From NCBI GenBank assembly GCA_030435675.1, contig CM059622.1, positions 7,130,001 to 7,194,000 on the forward strand: a stretch of 64,000 nucleotides of DNA, written 5' to 3'. The notes under the pieces were generated by a model. That model was not told the DNA's origin. It worked only from the letters and a program-made list of their open reading frames with translations, and did not search any database. Position numbers and translations under genes: made by a program. The stretch comes from Steinernema hermaphroditum (Eukaryota > Nematoda > Chromadorea > Rhabditida > Steinernematidae). This document shows, piece after piece, positions 34,501 through 47,582 of the stretch (positions are counted from its first letter, which is position 1; every line of letters begins with the position of its first letter).

Positions 34501-36566
34501 GAGCTTCAGCTGCTCGGCGATGTGCTTCGCGTAACGGACGGAGATGGAGCCAACACCGTCAGAAAAGGTGTAGGGCTCGTTGTTCGGGTCGAGTCCGCCG
34601 GTGATGTCAGCCGTAATGTGGTAGTCGTTGCGGGTGAGGCCAAACTCGACGGCGCGCGCCTGAGTAAAGCGCTGCCCAAAACGCGCCATCGACTTAATGG
34701 GATCGTTGCTGTCGTCGAAGTTGCCGACGTTCTCCTTCATCATGTCGCGCATGTCCTTCTCGGTGGTGTCGATGAAGTAGCAGCCGTGGTCCCGCATCTG
34801 CGAGTTCGAAGCCCCGATCCATTTGAACTCACGCCCGGCGACGATGATGCCGTTATAGCTTTTCCGGATCATGTGCTCGATGAGGTAATCCCCTACTTGG
34901 GTCATTGTCATGGTTCGGCCGCTGTCGTCCCGGAACTGCACTCGGAGAGTGTGTTCGCCGGTGGGATCGAACTCCCGAAGGAACTTGTTGCCCATCATCA
35001 TCTCGGGCACCACGAAGAGGATCCTCGTGGGCGTAATCACCACTTTCCGCACGCGCAGGAAGCCTTCCGTCTTCTGGCGCTCCTCCGTCGCCTCGAGCTC
35101 CTTGCTCCGGCGCCTCTCCTGTTCATGGCAACTTTGGAAGAGTTTCACGATGTCCCGGATCTCCAGATTCTCGTCAATCGTGTTCAGCATGCGCTCGATA
35201 GTGGCCAAGGTGATAAAGCGACTCTCGCGGAAGGCATCGAGGAGCGTTTGGACGAAACGGTCCCGAGTTTCTTCGGATGCCAGGAAGTGGTCATTGACGA
35301 TGGCGCCCCGGGAGCAGAGCGCTTCGATGAGGTAGTTGAGGGAGAAGCAGTTCACCTCCTCGAGGAGCTTCTTCGTGTCGTGGTCGGAGCGCGGATCCAG
35401 AGGACGCGGCACATGACACTTCCACGCAGCCACCTCCACTGCCGCGAACTCGAGAACCACGTTACAGCGGTGCCGCAGTCGGCTAAGTATGTTGTAGAAA
35501 ACGTCGCGCTGAAAGGGTTACTGTACATAGTGACGTAATGATAATGATAAATACCTTAATGGATTTAAAATGCAAACGGAAATTGAGGCACTCGGCGATA
35601 TGGTCTTGGACAGTTCTGTTCTTCTTCCACGTGAGATACCGTTCACCGTTGGAGTCATACTGAAAGTACTCCTTCCCGTCCTTGACGCGTTTTGTCGAGC
35701 GCCGAACTTCGACGGGATTATTGAGAAGGAGATGGAGACGCACTTCATACACATGGTCGTCGTCGAAGCGCTCGAAGTCGACGATAATGCGACGGATCCT
35801 GCTGTAGTGGACCTTAAGCATGTAGACGCATTCGACCCTGTACATATTGCCGTCGCGGGAACTTCTATCATCCTCGCGGACGCCGAACTTCACAAAGAAA
35901 TCGCCCTGGTCGTGGTGGAAGTCCATGGTGAGGCCGCTGCTATGGGGAAGCACGCTGTCGAGCTTGTGGTAGTAGTCGCGGAGGATCGAGAGGTCCGACT
36001 GCCCCTCATCATAGTTGTAGTGCTCCGTGAAGATGAAGGGCCTCGGCATATTCCCAAAACTGACGGACTCGAGGGGTATGAAACAGTCGGCCGGCCTGGA
36101 AGATGTAGAGAACACATTTAGATAAAGGTTCTAACATGGACTTACTGGAACTCCCTCTTCAGGAGACTTCTGTTGCCGATTTTCAGAAGAGACCATGCTG
36201 CGTTCCGGTCCCTGTACTGCTTTGACAATTTGAGAAAGTTGTGGCAGAGAAAAAAGAAGGCTTCTCTCCAGTTCTCGGACTCCACCTTGACCTCGTATTG
36301 GACGAAGGGAGGCTGATCGGCAGCGAGGCTTTTCGGGTCTGTCACCATTTGAGGAGGACCGCTTGTCGATCTGAGAAAACGAGGCGCACTCTTTAGCTGC
36401 TGAAAGACGACGTTCCTGACAGGGAGCAACGACTAAGGACACCTACATCTGCAACCTCTCTTCTGAATTTGGCACCGTCCAGCTTCAACGTGTTCCGAGC
36501 GCCCATCTCCGCTTCCACAACAATGTGGACAACGTTGTCGGACAACTGCTCTTCTGCGTGGTCCAT
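31519..36566 (-). CDS. RNA-dependent RNA polymerase of the EGO-1/RRF-1 type
   Basis: Seven exons (36566-36447, 36399-36146, 36095-35555, 35508-34474, 34428-32116, 32069-31814, 31766-31519) encode 1588 residues, near the length of C. elegans EGO-1 and RRF-1 and shorter than RRF-3. The cellular RdRP catalytic loop DLDGD (residues about 920-924) lies at 33607-33621 in the long fifth exon, preceded by VVVFPRYGPRPHPDQMAGS. Other conserved blocks include FSDGVGSIS and IRFRGMKGIV. Such enzymes copy target mRNAs into 22G secondary siRNAs in germ granules or the cytoplasm, amplifying RNAi. All acidic catalytic residues are present, so the protein should be active. EGO-1 versus RRF-1 cannot be decided by eye. 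Confidence 0.95.
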
Positions 36567-38171
36567 GCTTGGTTCTGAAGAAAACAGCGCGATGAATAGC
36601 GTTTAAATATCGGAAAAGGTGATGCCAGCTGCGCAGAAGCGATGCGCGTGAGTGGTGGCCACCTTGATGGCGCACCGCGGAGACTCTTTTTGGAGGCAAC
36701 GAAGGCGAACAACAGCTCTATCGATCGAAAAAGCACTCGAAAATTGACGAGCAAAAGAGCGCAGCAAAGAATTTCCACACATCGCTGGAGGGACCCACCC
36801 TGAAATAGCAATGATTCCCTCGCTACCGTAACTCTATTCTCCAGGGAGTGTCTCGTCGTCCTCTGCGCCGTTCCCTTCTTGGAACGCTCCTCTCCCTCGC
36901 TCACTGACGTCCCGGATTAGCTCTGTTTTCGATGCCCCATGCAACCTGTAAACAACCGCAGAATCACGTGCCGCTTCGTTATCTGCGCGGCCATCGCCGC
37001 CTTTGGATGTACTTTCCGGGATGGCGCTAAGATCTTTTGTGCACAGTCTTCGGACCGTCGCTGAACTTTTGAACGTCCCTCCGCGAACAGATGTGCTGGA
37101 CACTCTCGCTATTGTGCTCTGCGGCACAGCGCTCCGCAAAGCGACAAATTACTCGCTGCCTTTATCTTTTTCGAGCGTTTTGGAGCTGCGCTGCAACTCT
37201 CCAGAGTGGCCAGAAGATCATCATACCCTCTAGCAGAGTGATTTAGTTATGTGTACACGCGTATTAGTCAGATTATTCTCTTTTCGGATCTACTCGTACG
37301 GATGTGGGGATTAGTTACGTGCGTAAGGCGTCGGGATTTTATGTGAATCTGATGACTAAACGCAGATTTTGACATTTGGATGCGTCTGCAGATTAGAAGT
37401 CGTTCGCGGAGATGGAAGAGGTTATGAGCTGCTTGCGGTTTTGTTATGTTGCACGCAAGGGTTCCCATCGTATTATACACGTAGTCCCTATCCTGATGTG
37501 GTTGGATTTTAGCAGCGTGTGCCCATATTCTGTCACTGTGTTTGTGAATCGCTTGCGAATTGGCGATGTTGTGTCGGTTCTTGCACATTAATGGCGCGAT
37601 AACTCGTGTTTGTCAGTCCCTTCCACCCGACGGTTGCTATGGGAATAAAACAAGAAAAGCTAATCACGCATGACGAAGCTGTTCATTAGCAGCTTACCTG
37701 CAGGTGTGGTAGCTGGCGAGGGGCGGTTACGGATATCTGGGGTGGTGACATGAGCCGTTCATAGTTGGACGACAGCGGCGTTGAAAGTCTTGTGTGCTTT
37801 GATGATGCCAGTGGCTCCTGAGCAGAAATTCAATTGGCTATTTACAGCAGCGCTACGGTAGGTCGCTGGCTTTTTCACCGCTACTACGGCGTCGCTGGTG
37901 GCGAATACGATCGAAGCGCACAGAGATGGAAGGACTTGGCCGCTTTGTGTTGATTAGCAGAAATGCTTGGCATGGGTCGTCAAATAAAGATGGTGCAAAA
38001 TGGACTGTGCAGGGCAGCACCGCTTGTGACGTAGAGTTCGGGTTTTCTCTGAGAATTTTTCCGTCACGAAGGTCGATACATTTCGTGGCATTACGAATGC
38101 GTGTTTTGGCAAATTCCGACTGCCTAATGTCGTCTCTCAATTTCAGAACTTGAACTACGAGCGTGATCCCT
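36567..38171. other. Divergent intergenic region between RdRP and GIGYF
   Basis: About 1.6 kb between two divergent starts, with no convincing exon. It contains GCTACCGTA at 36822-36830 and TACGGTA at 37854. TTTCAG near 38140 may be the trans-splice or 5' UTR acceptor of the GIGYF gene. Confidence 0.45.
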
Positions 38172-41100
38172 ATGGATTTTTCTGAGCCCATTCTTTCGCA
38201 AAACCGCTATGGACGGGAAGACATTTTGTCGCTTTACCGTAAAGGTGCGGCCCCACAAGGAGTTGTGGACTGTCGTTTCTTCGTCGAGGAGTCGCTGCCC
38301 CCTGCAATTTTACAGCCCCAATCTGAGGCTGAAATGAAGGCACACTCAAACATGAACTCGAGCAAAGCGGTAAATAATCTTCATCGTGACCACCAGCATA
38401 ATGGTGGAACTGGATTATCTTCCATTGGCATTAATGGTGCTCAATCTCCGTTTTCTCCTTCGTGGGGTATGCTTTACAGTTGAGTTTGCTTATCTTAGGT
38501 TGATTGTAGTGCAACGTGGACGAACTGGATTTGGCCGTGGGGGAGGAACAACTGGAATTAATATGAGAGCTCAAGCCTTGTTCGACCCTAAGGACCCTAA
38601 GGATCGTCCTCGCAATCGCCTTCGCAGCGTTGGTGAAGAAGACCCATCTGCCATCGTAAATGGATCCGGATGGGTGCAAGTTCAGCCTAAGGCATCCAAA
38701 GTACCAATTTATGGAAGTACTCGGGCGACTACTGAAGCTCCACACCCTCGTAATTTACACGGATCTTGGCGCCGCCAAGATTCTCAGATTGGTGCAACGC
38801 CTCCTGGAACTCCTGGAACAGATGACGTAAAGTCTAAACCTGAATGGGCTGATGACACATACGTTCCAGAGTATGTTGCGCGCTGCTGCCTTCTTTCACC
38901 AGTTTCACTTTTTAGAGCATCAACTGGGGCACATGGAAGTTTTGATGATGACGGAAACTTTAGACCGGCGCACTCCGAGTGAGGCATATTTTATGGTTTG
39001 ATTTACAATTTGATTAATTCCAGGATAGCGGAGAAATCCCGGGGTGCTGTGCATACAGGTTCTCCACCATCTCAGATGGACGAAGGAGGATTCACAGGAA
39101 TTTCGAGCGCTTTTGGTTCAAGTTATGGATTTTCGTCTACTTCATCCAAGCTAGTGCAACAGACTACACCAAATGTTGGATTCCAACGACCAGGAGCTGC
39201 TTATGAGTCTACAACCTCATGGGAACAGAAAACTGAATTCAGTGTGCCGACGTCCAGTACCGATCAGCATATTGCTGAAGCTATACGCCAGCTTAAAGAG
39301 CCATCATTCCTGCAGCAAACCAAGGAATTGAGTGAATCGAAATGGTATTACCTGGATCCGAACAATGCGGCGCATGGACCATTTGCGAAGGCCAACATGC
39401 AGGGATGGTTCAACAGCGGATACTTCAGCGGTGATCTGAAAGTTAGACGAGACGTTGATTCAACCTTCACTACCTTGGCTGAGCTGTGCCGACGGTATGG
39501 AGATACCACGCCATTCGATGTGCCTAAAGATCCCAGCCCACCTGTTGCTGCTGTGGCGCCGTCATGGGGTTTAGGTTCCTCATTTGGTGCGCCCACTGCT
39601 CCACAAGTCGCTCCATCGCATCAAGTTCAGGCGGAACTGCATGTAATTTTCCGCTGAAGTTCTACCCCTGTAGTAATAATTGCAGTTTCAGAGAATTGAA
39701 GAAGAGAATCGTCGCTTGGCTGAGGAAACGCGCAGACTGTTGGCTATCCAGCAGACAATCATGTCAGAGAAAGAGCAGTTCCAGGAGAAGGAGCGCGCTA
39801 TCCGAGAACTAGAAGAGCAGGTCAAACGACAGGCTGAGGAGTTCGCCAGAATGAAAAATGAACAAATCGAGCGTGAGCGTAGGAAAGAGATAGAACTGCA
39901 AGCTGAACTCGAACGGATCAGACAGCTTGAGATAGAAAAAGAAAAGGAATTGAAGCGTAAAGAGGACGAGCTGCTGCTTAAGGAACAGCTGGCAAAGCAG
40001 AAGCAAGCCACAGAGGATGCTAATCGGCGTCATGAAGAACTTTTGGAGCAAAAACGCCAACAAGATGAAGAGCGTCGAAATTGGGAAGCCCAAAAGAACC
40101 AGTTCGAGACTCGTAAGTCAAAAGAGGCCAAACAGAAGGAAAAGGCGGATGAAGAGGCTAAGAAGAAGAAAGAAGAAGAATTGAAAAAGCAGAAGGAGGA
40201 AGAGCTTGAGCGTCAACGTCGTCTCGAACAAATGGTACCTCGTTTATTCACTTCACATATGTCTTACTGAGTCCATGATTTGTAGCGTCCTCGTGATTCT
40301 AAAGTTTCCCTTAATGAGAACATCACATGCTCTGTTCCCGCTTCTGTGGAAAGGTGCATGTCTTTGGATGCGAAGTCTGTGAACAAAGGTATCTGTTTAT
40401 GTTCATATTGATTCAAAGCATGTTGTTTAGTTGCGCCATGGATCAAGAAATCCATCGAAGGTGAACCGATGGACATGCGTAATCTCCGTGAGATCCAGAT
40501 GGAGGAGGAACGAAAGAACCGCGAATTCGAAAAATTTGAAAGGGAGCGTATGGAAGCTTTGAGAAAGGCGCAAGCAGCGGAAACGCACCCTCTTTGGTCA
40601 AACTCCACGCAACGTCTGAATTGGAGTGGCAGCGGACCAGCTTGGGGCGGTGCTGGCATGGCTCCTAGCCACCCCGTTCCCGGCTCTCTTTTTGATGGCC
40701 CTGTTCTTTCGCAAACTTCAACGAAGACAAAGAGCGTTGCCGTAGAACAGGCGAAACCTAAAGTGATGCAGGCTAAGACACCAAAGAAAGCTGAGGTACT
40801 AACGCCGTTGTTTGGCTGAAATAAGTGTTTGTGTTTAGGGTGGAAAGAAATCAGCTCCCAAAGATGACCCACTCACCAAATGGGTGGTTCAACGCGTGCG
40901 CAAACTGAACGCGGATGTCGACGGTGAAATGTTTGCTGACTTCATCCGGAACGTTGTCACGCCTCAGGAAGTTGAAGATTATATGGTAACGTATTTTGGC
41001 GAGTCAAACGCTACGAAAGAGTTCTGCAAAGAATTCCTCCAGCGCCGTTCCGAGTTGCGTGCAAAGAGCAAGGCAGCCGACCGCGATGTAAGCATTTACT

Positions 41101-41338
41101 TACATCAATCGATGTATACCGTCCAATGTTTCAGGATCTCTCTCGCCCAGCACATGCCCAAGGGCCTTCATCGGCCTCCACACCGGTTGCGCCTCCTCCT
41201 GCTGCCGGCGGAAAGAAGAAAAAGAAGGGCAAAGGAGTCAAGATGATTGTTGACGGGGCGAGTCTCGGATTCCGTGCTGCTGGCGATCCCAACCGTATTA
41301 ATGCTGGTGAAATTGATGTCGTTGGAAACGAGTGGTAA
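38172..41338 (+). CDS. GIGYF-family GYF-domain protein (translation repressor)
   Basis: Nine exons (38172-38466, 38510-38870, 38916-38978, 39024-39642, 39692-40234, 40286-40388, 40431-40795, 40839-41087, 41135-41338) encode 933 residues. The N-terminus has RYGREDILSLY, matching the YxYxxxxL motif through which GIGYF proteins bind the cap-binding protein 4EHP. A GYF domain at about 345-405 (WYYLDPNNAAHGPF...MQGWFNSGYF) binds Pro-rich partners. A highly charged coiled coil of about 180 residues follows, and the C-terminus ends in GNEW. The family represses translation and promotes mRNA decay; C. elegans GYF-1 acts in miRNA silencing. Exon 2's acceptor (gattgtag) was chosen because the earlier one gives a stop. 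Confidence 0.9.
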
Positions 41339-41528
41339 GCGATTATCGCTTGTGGAAAGATTGCCTTACAGACTTCTTCTGGATACCGTTAGTGGTTACA
41401 GGTTTTTGTTAAAATAAATGATTAACCTGAATGCACTTTGTCTACAAACCAGACAGCTCGCAGACAGCACCGCACTCTAGGCGGGCCACCATTATATTGT
41501 GCTCGCGAGTACCGAGTCGGTCGCTGTC

Positions 41529-42243
41529 ATGCCTCCCAGCAGCTCCGTTCCCATTGCCCCGCCGCCACTGAAGGTGGATCCAGCGTGCGGTACGCTTCAG
41601 CGCGCGCATCTTCGTCGCCGGACCTGTGAAGTGAATCCATCTGATTTGCAGCAGAGCTCTACGCCAACAGTTCAGCGAGAAGCTCAGCCTTCCTTCGCGG
41701 TCATCGACGAAGAGGAGCCGCTCGCTCTTCCGCCTCTCGCCTTTCCTAAGTCTAGCGTATGGTTTGCTTTTTCACGCACTTCTAATTAATCGCTCGTTTC
41801 AGCTTAAGCAGCGACGTTCGCGTCGTCGAACCCTCACTTGTGTTGTAAAGGCAGAAGATCTGATCCCCGAGGTTCGCCGAGAAGAATTACGCGTTCGATT
41901 TGCAGATGAACACATAGTTGAAGAAACGAAAAGCGCTCCGACTTCGCAGAACTTGAATTGGAGTCTTCAAAAGAAAACCCTTGGCGAGCGCATCCGTGAG
42001 TTCTTCTCGAAGAAACACAATTCGGATATCGAAAATGCGTTTCTCGAAGAACTGGGAAAAGAAAAGAGCGAAAAGGCGAAAAAGGACGGTTTGCGCGATA
42101 CGATCAAGTCGTTCATGAAGCCCAAGCAGACGTACAAGGTTCGGAAGTAAGTACCCGTGCCCGGTCACTCGCAAACAGCAATAATGCTTTTCAGGATGGA
42201 GCAGCAGTTCGCTGGTGAACCGCCGGCAAGCCAGCAGTGCTAA
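41529..42243 (+). CDS. Uncharacterized proline-rich/basic protein
   Basis: Three exons (41529-41756, 41803-42146, 42195-42243) encode 206 residues of unknown function. The first 75 residues are Pro/Ser-rich and probably disordered. The second half is basic and helical (LGERIREFFSKKH, EKSEKAKKDGLRDTIKSFM). There is no signal peptide or membrane segment. It starts 190 nt after the GIGYF stop on the same strand, with an AATAAA in between, as in nematode operons. It ends 51 nt from the convergent RPB5 gene, so the 3' UTRs probably overlap. Confidence 0.6.
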
Positions 42244-42294
42244 AATATGTTTACAACTTTATCAGTATTTGGTAACAACAGCGTAATAAAGAAG

Positions 42295-43020
42295 TTATAC
42301 TGCTATGCGATACGTGATGTAACGACCGGCAGTCTCAGAGGGACGGATGATTTTGACTACATCTCCGCGTTTCAGTCCGAAATAACGTGCCACCGGGTCG
42401 TTCACTTGGATCCGAGGGAGCTGGTTCTCTTTGAGCTTGTACCGAGCGAGAAGTTCCTTCTTATCCTCGTCCGACATCACGATATGTTCTGGAACCAATT
42501 CATGTTCGGTGATGTTGATGAGAAGTTCGCTCTCCAAGAAGTGTTCAATGCGGTAATTCTTGTCCTTCATATCGCTCACCGCGTTCTTTGCCGACGGAGT
42601 CATTCCTTGCTGCAGTACGACAATGGCATTGTGTGCGTTCTGCTCCTGCATCCGCACACAGATCGCCTTAACTGACTTAATTCCGATCTTGGATTCATCA
42701 GGAAAGAAGACGAACAATTGTTCTGAAACAATCAGCATTTAGAAGACCTAGCGGGAAAAAATACCAACCTCCTTCTCTGTAGGCGTGCTGTACGAGGATA
42801 GTCAGATCGTTGCGCGAGGGACTGCCTTCACTGGGTTTCGTCCCGAACTGCCCTTCGAATTCTTCGAGGGTCATATCCAACTCGCCCTGACTGATAAGAT
42901 ATCCGCGATCGTGGCACATCTAAATTATGTTACAGTCACACATCAAATGACTACACTTACCTGCATGAGCGTCTTTCGAATACGCCAGAGGCGATACGTT
43001 TCCAGAACGTCGTCGGACAT
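42295..43020 (-). CDS. rpb-5: RNA polymerase subunit RPB5 (ABC27), shared by Pol I, II and III
   Basis: Three exons (43020-42961, 42919-42769, 42722-42295) encode 212 residues. [22 protein letters not shown] at the start, [11 protein letters not shown] in the middle and [13 protein letters not shown]...[16 protein letters not shown]...[13 protein letters not shown] at the end match eukaryotic RPB5 almost throughout. The N-terminal jaw domain and the C-terminal archaeal RpoH-like assembly domain are both complete. Length is normal for the family. Confidence 0.97.
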
Positions 43021-43403
43021 CGCTGATTTCCTGCAAAATTCTAAGGTGATCTCTGTACGGAGAATAGATCCGAAGGCGAGCAAACGGAAAAGACACTGAT
43101 TCCGATGGAAAACGACGAAACATGGAAGCGGAGAAATGACACCGTAGTTTCCCTGATCGCTGCAAGACGCGACGACTAACCAGAAAATTCTGAAACCACT
43201 AATTTCAGAAGACGACTGCTTCTCACTGCCAGAAGCTACCGTAACCCAGCAACCACATGCACACATTTTCTTTGCAATGTCCCAATCCCCACCACCCCTC
43301 TTTCCACAGTACCCTCCGAACCTCAACCCATTTAACCAGATGATCTCATAAGCAACTTTATATTCTTGTAAATTCCTCTACAGCACTACAAAGAAAAACA
43401 TCT
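43021..43403. other. Short intergenic stretch
   Basis: No coding signal. It lies between the RPB5 start and the end of the AFG1-like gene and carries GCTACCGTA at 43235-43243. Confidence 0.4.
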
Positions 43404-45117
43404 TCAGGAAGGTCTCCGATGAGACCAGTACGCGTCAGTTTGCATCTCGTAAAGCCGCGAAACGGTGCGATCGAAGGCGAACATTTCTTCGGAGCCCGTG
43501 AAGATGTTCGCCGAGGCCGAGTCCTAAAATGAAGATTCTCGCCATAGTCGAACAGAATTCGAACACGAACCTCTCCTTCTTTAACCTTCAGGTCGTCCAT
43601 GAGTATTCTTTGCTGATCAGTGAGTTCCACGGGTTCGTCCTGGTTCAGCACAAACAGCTCTTCGGGCTTCGCTGCCGCGCTGCACAAGACACGAACCTTC
43701 TGGTCGTAGAACGTGTCGATGAGTGTGATGAAGCGCCGTGATTCGCTCAGCTGCTGGCGCGTGAATACGGGAATGTTCCGTATGATGATGGTGTGGAAAA
43801 CACGAGCTAAGGCGAGATAGTCCATAGATCCACACGGCTGAATGCAGAGCTGCTCGAAGTCGATGTCCGCAACATGGCCACAACACTTCTCAACCTTCAC
43901 GCTGCGACCCAGGATGTTCAGCGTTTTCGATCGCACCACTAAAGGGAAGAACCAAGTCATTTCCCTCAAGTAACCAATTACCATCGTTTTCCTGAGCGCA
44001 GAGCTGCTTGAAGATGACATCCAGCTCGCTGTTTGCAGTTTCGTTGACGAAATATGTATGGGAATCCGACGATCTACCGCTCTTAAAACACCACATGGGA
44101 CGGTATCGTAATCTGTCGCTTACTTTGCGATAGTCCTTTCCAGAATCAAGGCAAATTGTTGAGCATTTCTTCTCGAGCAAATCGATAAAGGGCACGAATT
44201 GGTGACGCTGGAGGCCGTTCTTGTAAAGGTCCACAGGTGGTCTGTTGGAAGTGCACACGACGACAAGGCCACGATCGAAGAGTTCGGTAAAGAAGCGTTT
44301 CAGAATCATGGCGTCCGCAATGTCAGTAACCTAAATACGATCTTTAGTGGAAACATTACACGAGTGATTCGTACTTGAAATTCATCGAAACATAGCAGAT
44401 TCGCTTTTTCACTAACAGCTTCAGCGATTAGGGGAATTGGGTCGAATATTCCTCTGTATCCTCGACCATCACTAGGTTGCGTCATTTTCAACTTGTGCAT
44501 GTCTAAAATAACAGTTCATTCACTGATTTTCTCAAAATCGTTCACCTTTATGGACGTCCTGCATGAACGAGTGGAAGTGGACTCTCTGCTTCTTATCGAA
44601 GGGGCAGCTTTCGTAGAACATATCCATCAGCATTGTTTTCCCACATCCTAGAGAACGCCTGAAGATTTCATCGACTGCAAACAGGAAAAGCACTAACCAA
44701 CAGTTCCGTGCAGATAAATCCCCAGAGGTACATTCTCTTGCTCGTCCGTTTTATTTTTTTTGGACGGGAAAAGTTTCGACCAAAATTTGCCGTTATTCTG
44801 ATTCTTTGCTCTCGGTTCGTACGCAATGAGCGAAGTTCTCAGTTTGTCCATAGTGGATACTATCTTCCTCTAAACAGTGATAGGATACTGTGCGCATAAG
44901 ATCAACGCAACTACCTGATACGGGTCGTCATCGAGTTCCGTCGAGCTGACGCGTGATTCGTAAAGCGCTAGAAGTGTGTCCGAGGCGCCACCACCACTCG
45001 ATATCCCGCGAACTACAGCTGAAAAGGTCGAAATGGTGAAGCCGCTGAAGAGAAGGACATACCAAACCTCAGGTAGGAAAGCCCAGAGGAGAGAAGGCTA
45101 CATAGTTGGCTGTTCAT
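43404..45117 (-). CDS. AFG1-like mitochondrial ATPase (AFG1L/LACE1)
   Basis: Eight exons (45117-45063, 45018-44915, 44869-44698, 44647-44546, 44502-44375, 44330-43982, 43938-43571, 43523-43404) encode 465 residues. The Walker A is [15 protein letters not shown] and Walker B is [16 protein letters not shown], followed by [16 protein letters not shown] and [12 protein letters not shown], all hallmarks of the AFG1 family. The first residues ([20 protein letters not shown]) lack acids and look like a mitochondrial presequence. AFG1 proteins help degrade or mature inner-membrane respiratory subunits. Walker A is split by an intron inside the codon for the Gly before Cys-Gly-Lys-Thr. Confidence 0.93.
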
Positions 45118-45311
45118 AGCTATTTCGTTCGCAGGTACATCAGTCGCGGGGCCTGAAATGGAGTGAGTAAGTGCATGATACAGATCGACGTCTGTACGCA
45201 ATATGAAAGAGTGTGCTCCAGTCCAAAGAACGTACAAAACTCAAAACGTGATTGAACGTCATAGTGTCCCATTCGAAAGGACATTGCAAGCCAAACTGCA
45301 CAGATCAAATA

Positions 45312-45581
45312 TTATAATTCGTTTGCCATAATATAAGAAGTCACAAAGTAAGGGGAAACATAACAAAAGTAGCGCCTAAACCAGCCCAGAAAGGGACTTT
45401 TCAAGTTCACAACTCGAGAGAGGAGGAGACGGATGACGTCACTCGTGACTGAAGCGCCGAGTTCCAGTAGGACCTTCAGTAATTCGGCAACATTCACTCT
45501 TTCCTTTCTATCCATATCGTTTCCTCGTAAACCGGGGCTTGCTGGATCTGATACGCCTGATTTCACGTAAGTCGGATCCAT
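45312..45581 (-). CDS. Possible small protein (89 aa), unconfirmed
   Basis: A single open frame from an ATG at 45581. Residues about 25-60 (KERVNVAELLKVLLELGASVTSDVIRLLL) form a plausible amphipathic helix pair, but the C-terminal part looks like read-through of intron-like sequence (a gttgtg...tttag pair is present). It is divergent from the YccV-domain gene. I do not recognise it. Confidence 0.28.
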   Translation of the reverse strand: MDPTYVKSGVSDPASPGLRGNDMDRKERVNVAELLKVLLELGASVTSDVIRLLLSRVVNLKSPFLGWFRRYFCYVSPYFVTSYIMANEL

Positions 45582-45754
45582 ACGTTGTGCTGTAGTCAGT
45601 AGTCGTTTCGTAGTTAATTGTTTAGTTTGGTTTTTGATTGGAACTGCTTGAGATGGTTTCGACCTCGCCGTTCGCGACGAGACGAACAGTTGTTTTCCGC
45701 TGCGATGACGCGTCCTCGCGGATCAATCGTGTTCTTCCCACTGCCTCATTTCAG

Positions 45755-46548
45755 ATGCCTGAGCTGAACCAGTTCGTGGTCTTCTCTCTGATATTCCTCG
45801 CCGTTCCCTTGCAGATCTACCTCACCCACTCGTCGTCGTCGGACGCCAAATACGCTCTCCACTCGTGAGTCCTCCACATGTATTTTCCGTTGACCAATCT
45901 TTTCAGGTTCGTCCAAGATGTCAAACATAAAGTGAATCTGTATGCTCCGAATTTCGTGCGCGATTGGATGTCGCGGCCAGCAGCCAAAGAAGTCGTGGTG
46001 GAGGAGAGTGTCGATGCCTCCGAAGAAACGGTAGAAGATGACGCCACGAAGGAGAAATCGAACTACTTTGGCCAGTCCACGGACCCGAGAACCCCTCGGC
46101 CTCCGTTCGTAAAATACCGTGTTGGACAAGTGGTCCGGCATAAGGTTCACGGGTACAGAGGGGTGATTATCGGCTGGGACGAAACGGCGAGGGCGCCAGA
46201 GAACTGGCTCCGTCGGATTCACGGTGCGCACAAGGTACGTGAGCATCTGTGGGTTTGCTTATACACCAAGTGAAATGTACCCGGTTGGTTCATAATTTTG
46301 TTTTATGTTTGTCAAGCCGTTTGGTCTTAAGACTCACGTTTCAGGAATGGCGTGACTTGCCCAACTATACGGTAGCGGTAGACACCAGAGATAGAGTGAC
46401 CCCGCAAATCGCATATGTCGTCGAGGAAAACATCGAGCTCGACGGAAACACTGTGTTTCATCCGCTCGTGAAGCACTACTTCGAGAGCTTCGGTGGCGGA
46501 CGCTATGCGCTTAGGCCTGCGCTTCGAGAGATGTATCCCGACGATTAG
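45755..46548 (+). CDS. Membrane-anchored protein with a YccV-like (hemimethylated-DNA-binding type) domain
   Basis: Three exons (45755-45864, 45907-46234, 46345-46548) encode 213 residues. The start chosen lies directly after TTTCAG, a likely trans-splice site; an upstream in-frame ATG at 45653 would add 34 residues. Residues 6-23 (QFVVFSLIFLAVPLQIYL) are a signal anchor. An acidic linker precedes the YccV/HspQ domain: KYRVGQVVRHKVHGYRGVIIGWD, NYTVAVDT...YVVEENIEL and HPLVKHYFESF. In bacteria this fold is HspQ; in animals it occurs in FBXO21 and a few small proteins. The job of this secretory or membrane version is unknown to me. Confidence 0.85.

Positions 46549-47582
<1,034 letters not shown>

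Noticed and set aside
34498..35538. Plus-strand open frame of 346 codons
   Set aside because: Antisense shadow of RdRP exon 4 for the same reason.
45312..45581. Assignment of the small ORF as a MOZART-like protein
   Set aside because: The leucine-rich helix looked similar, but spacing is about seven residues short and the second helix is missing.
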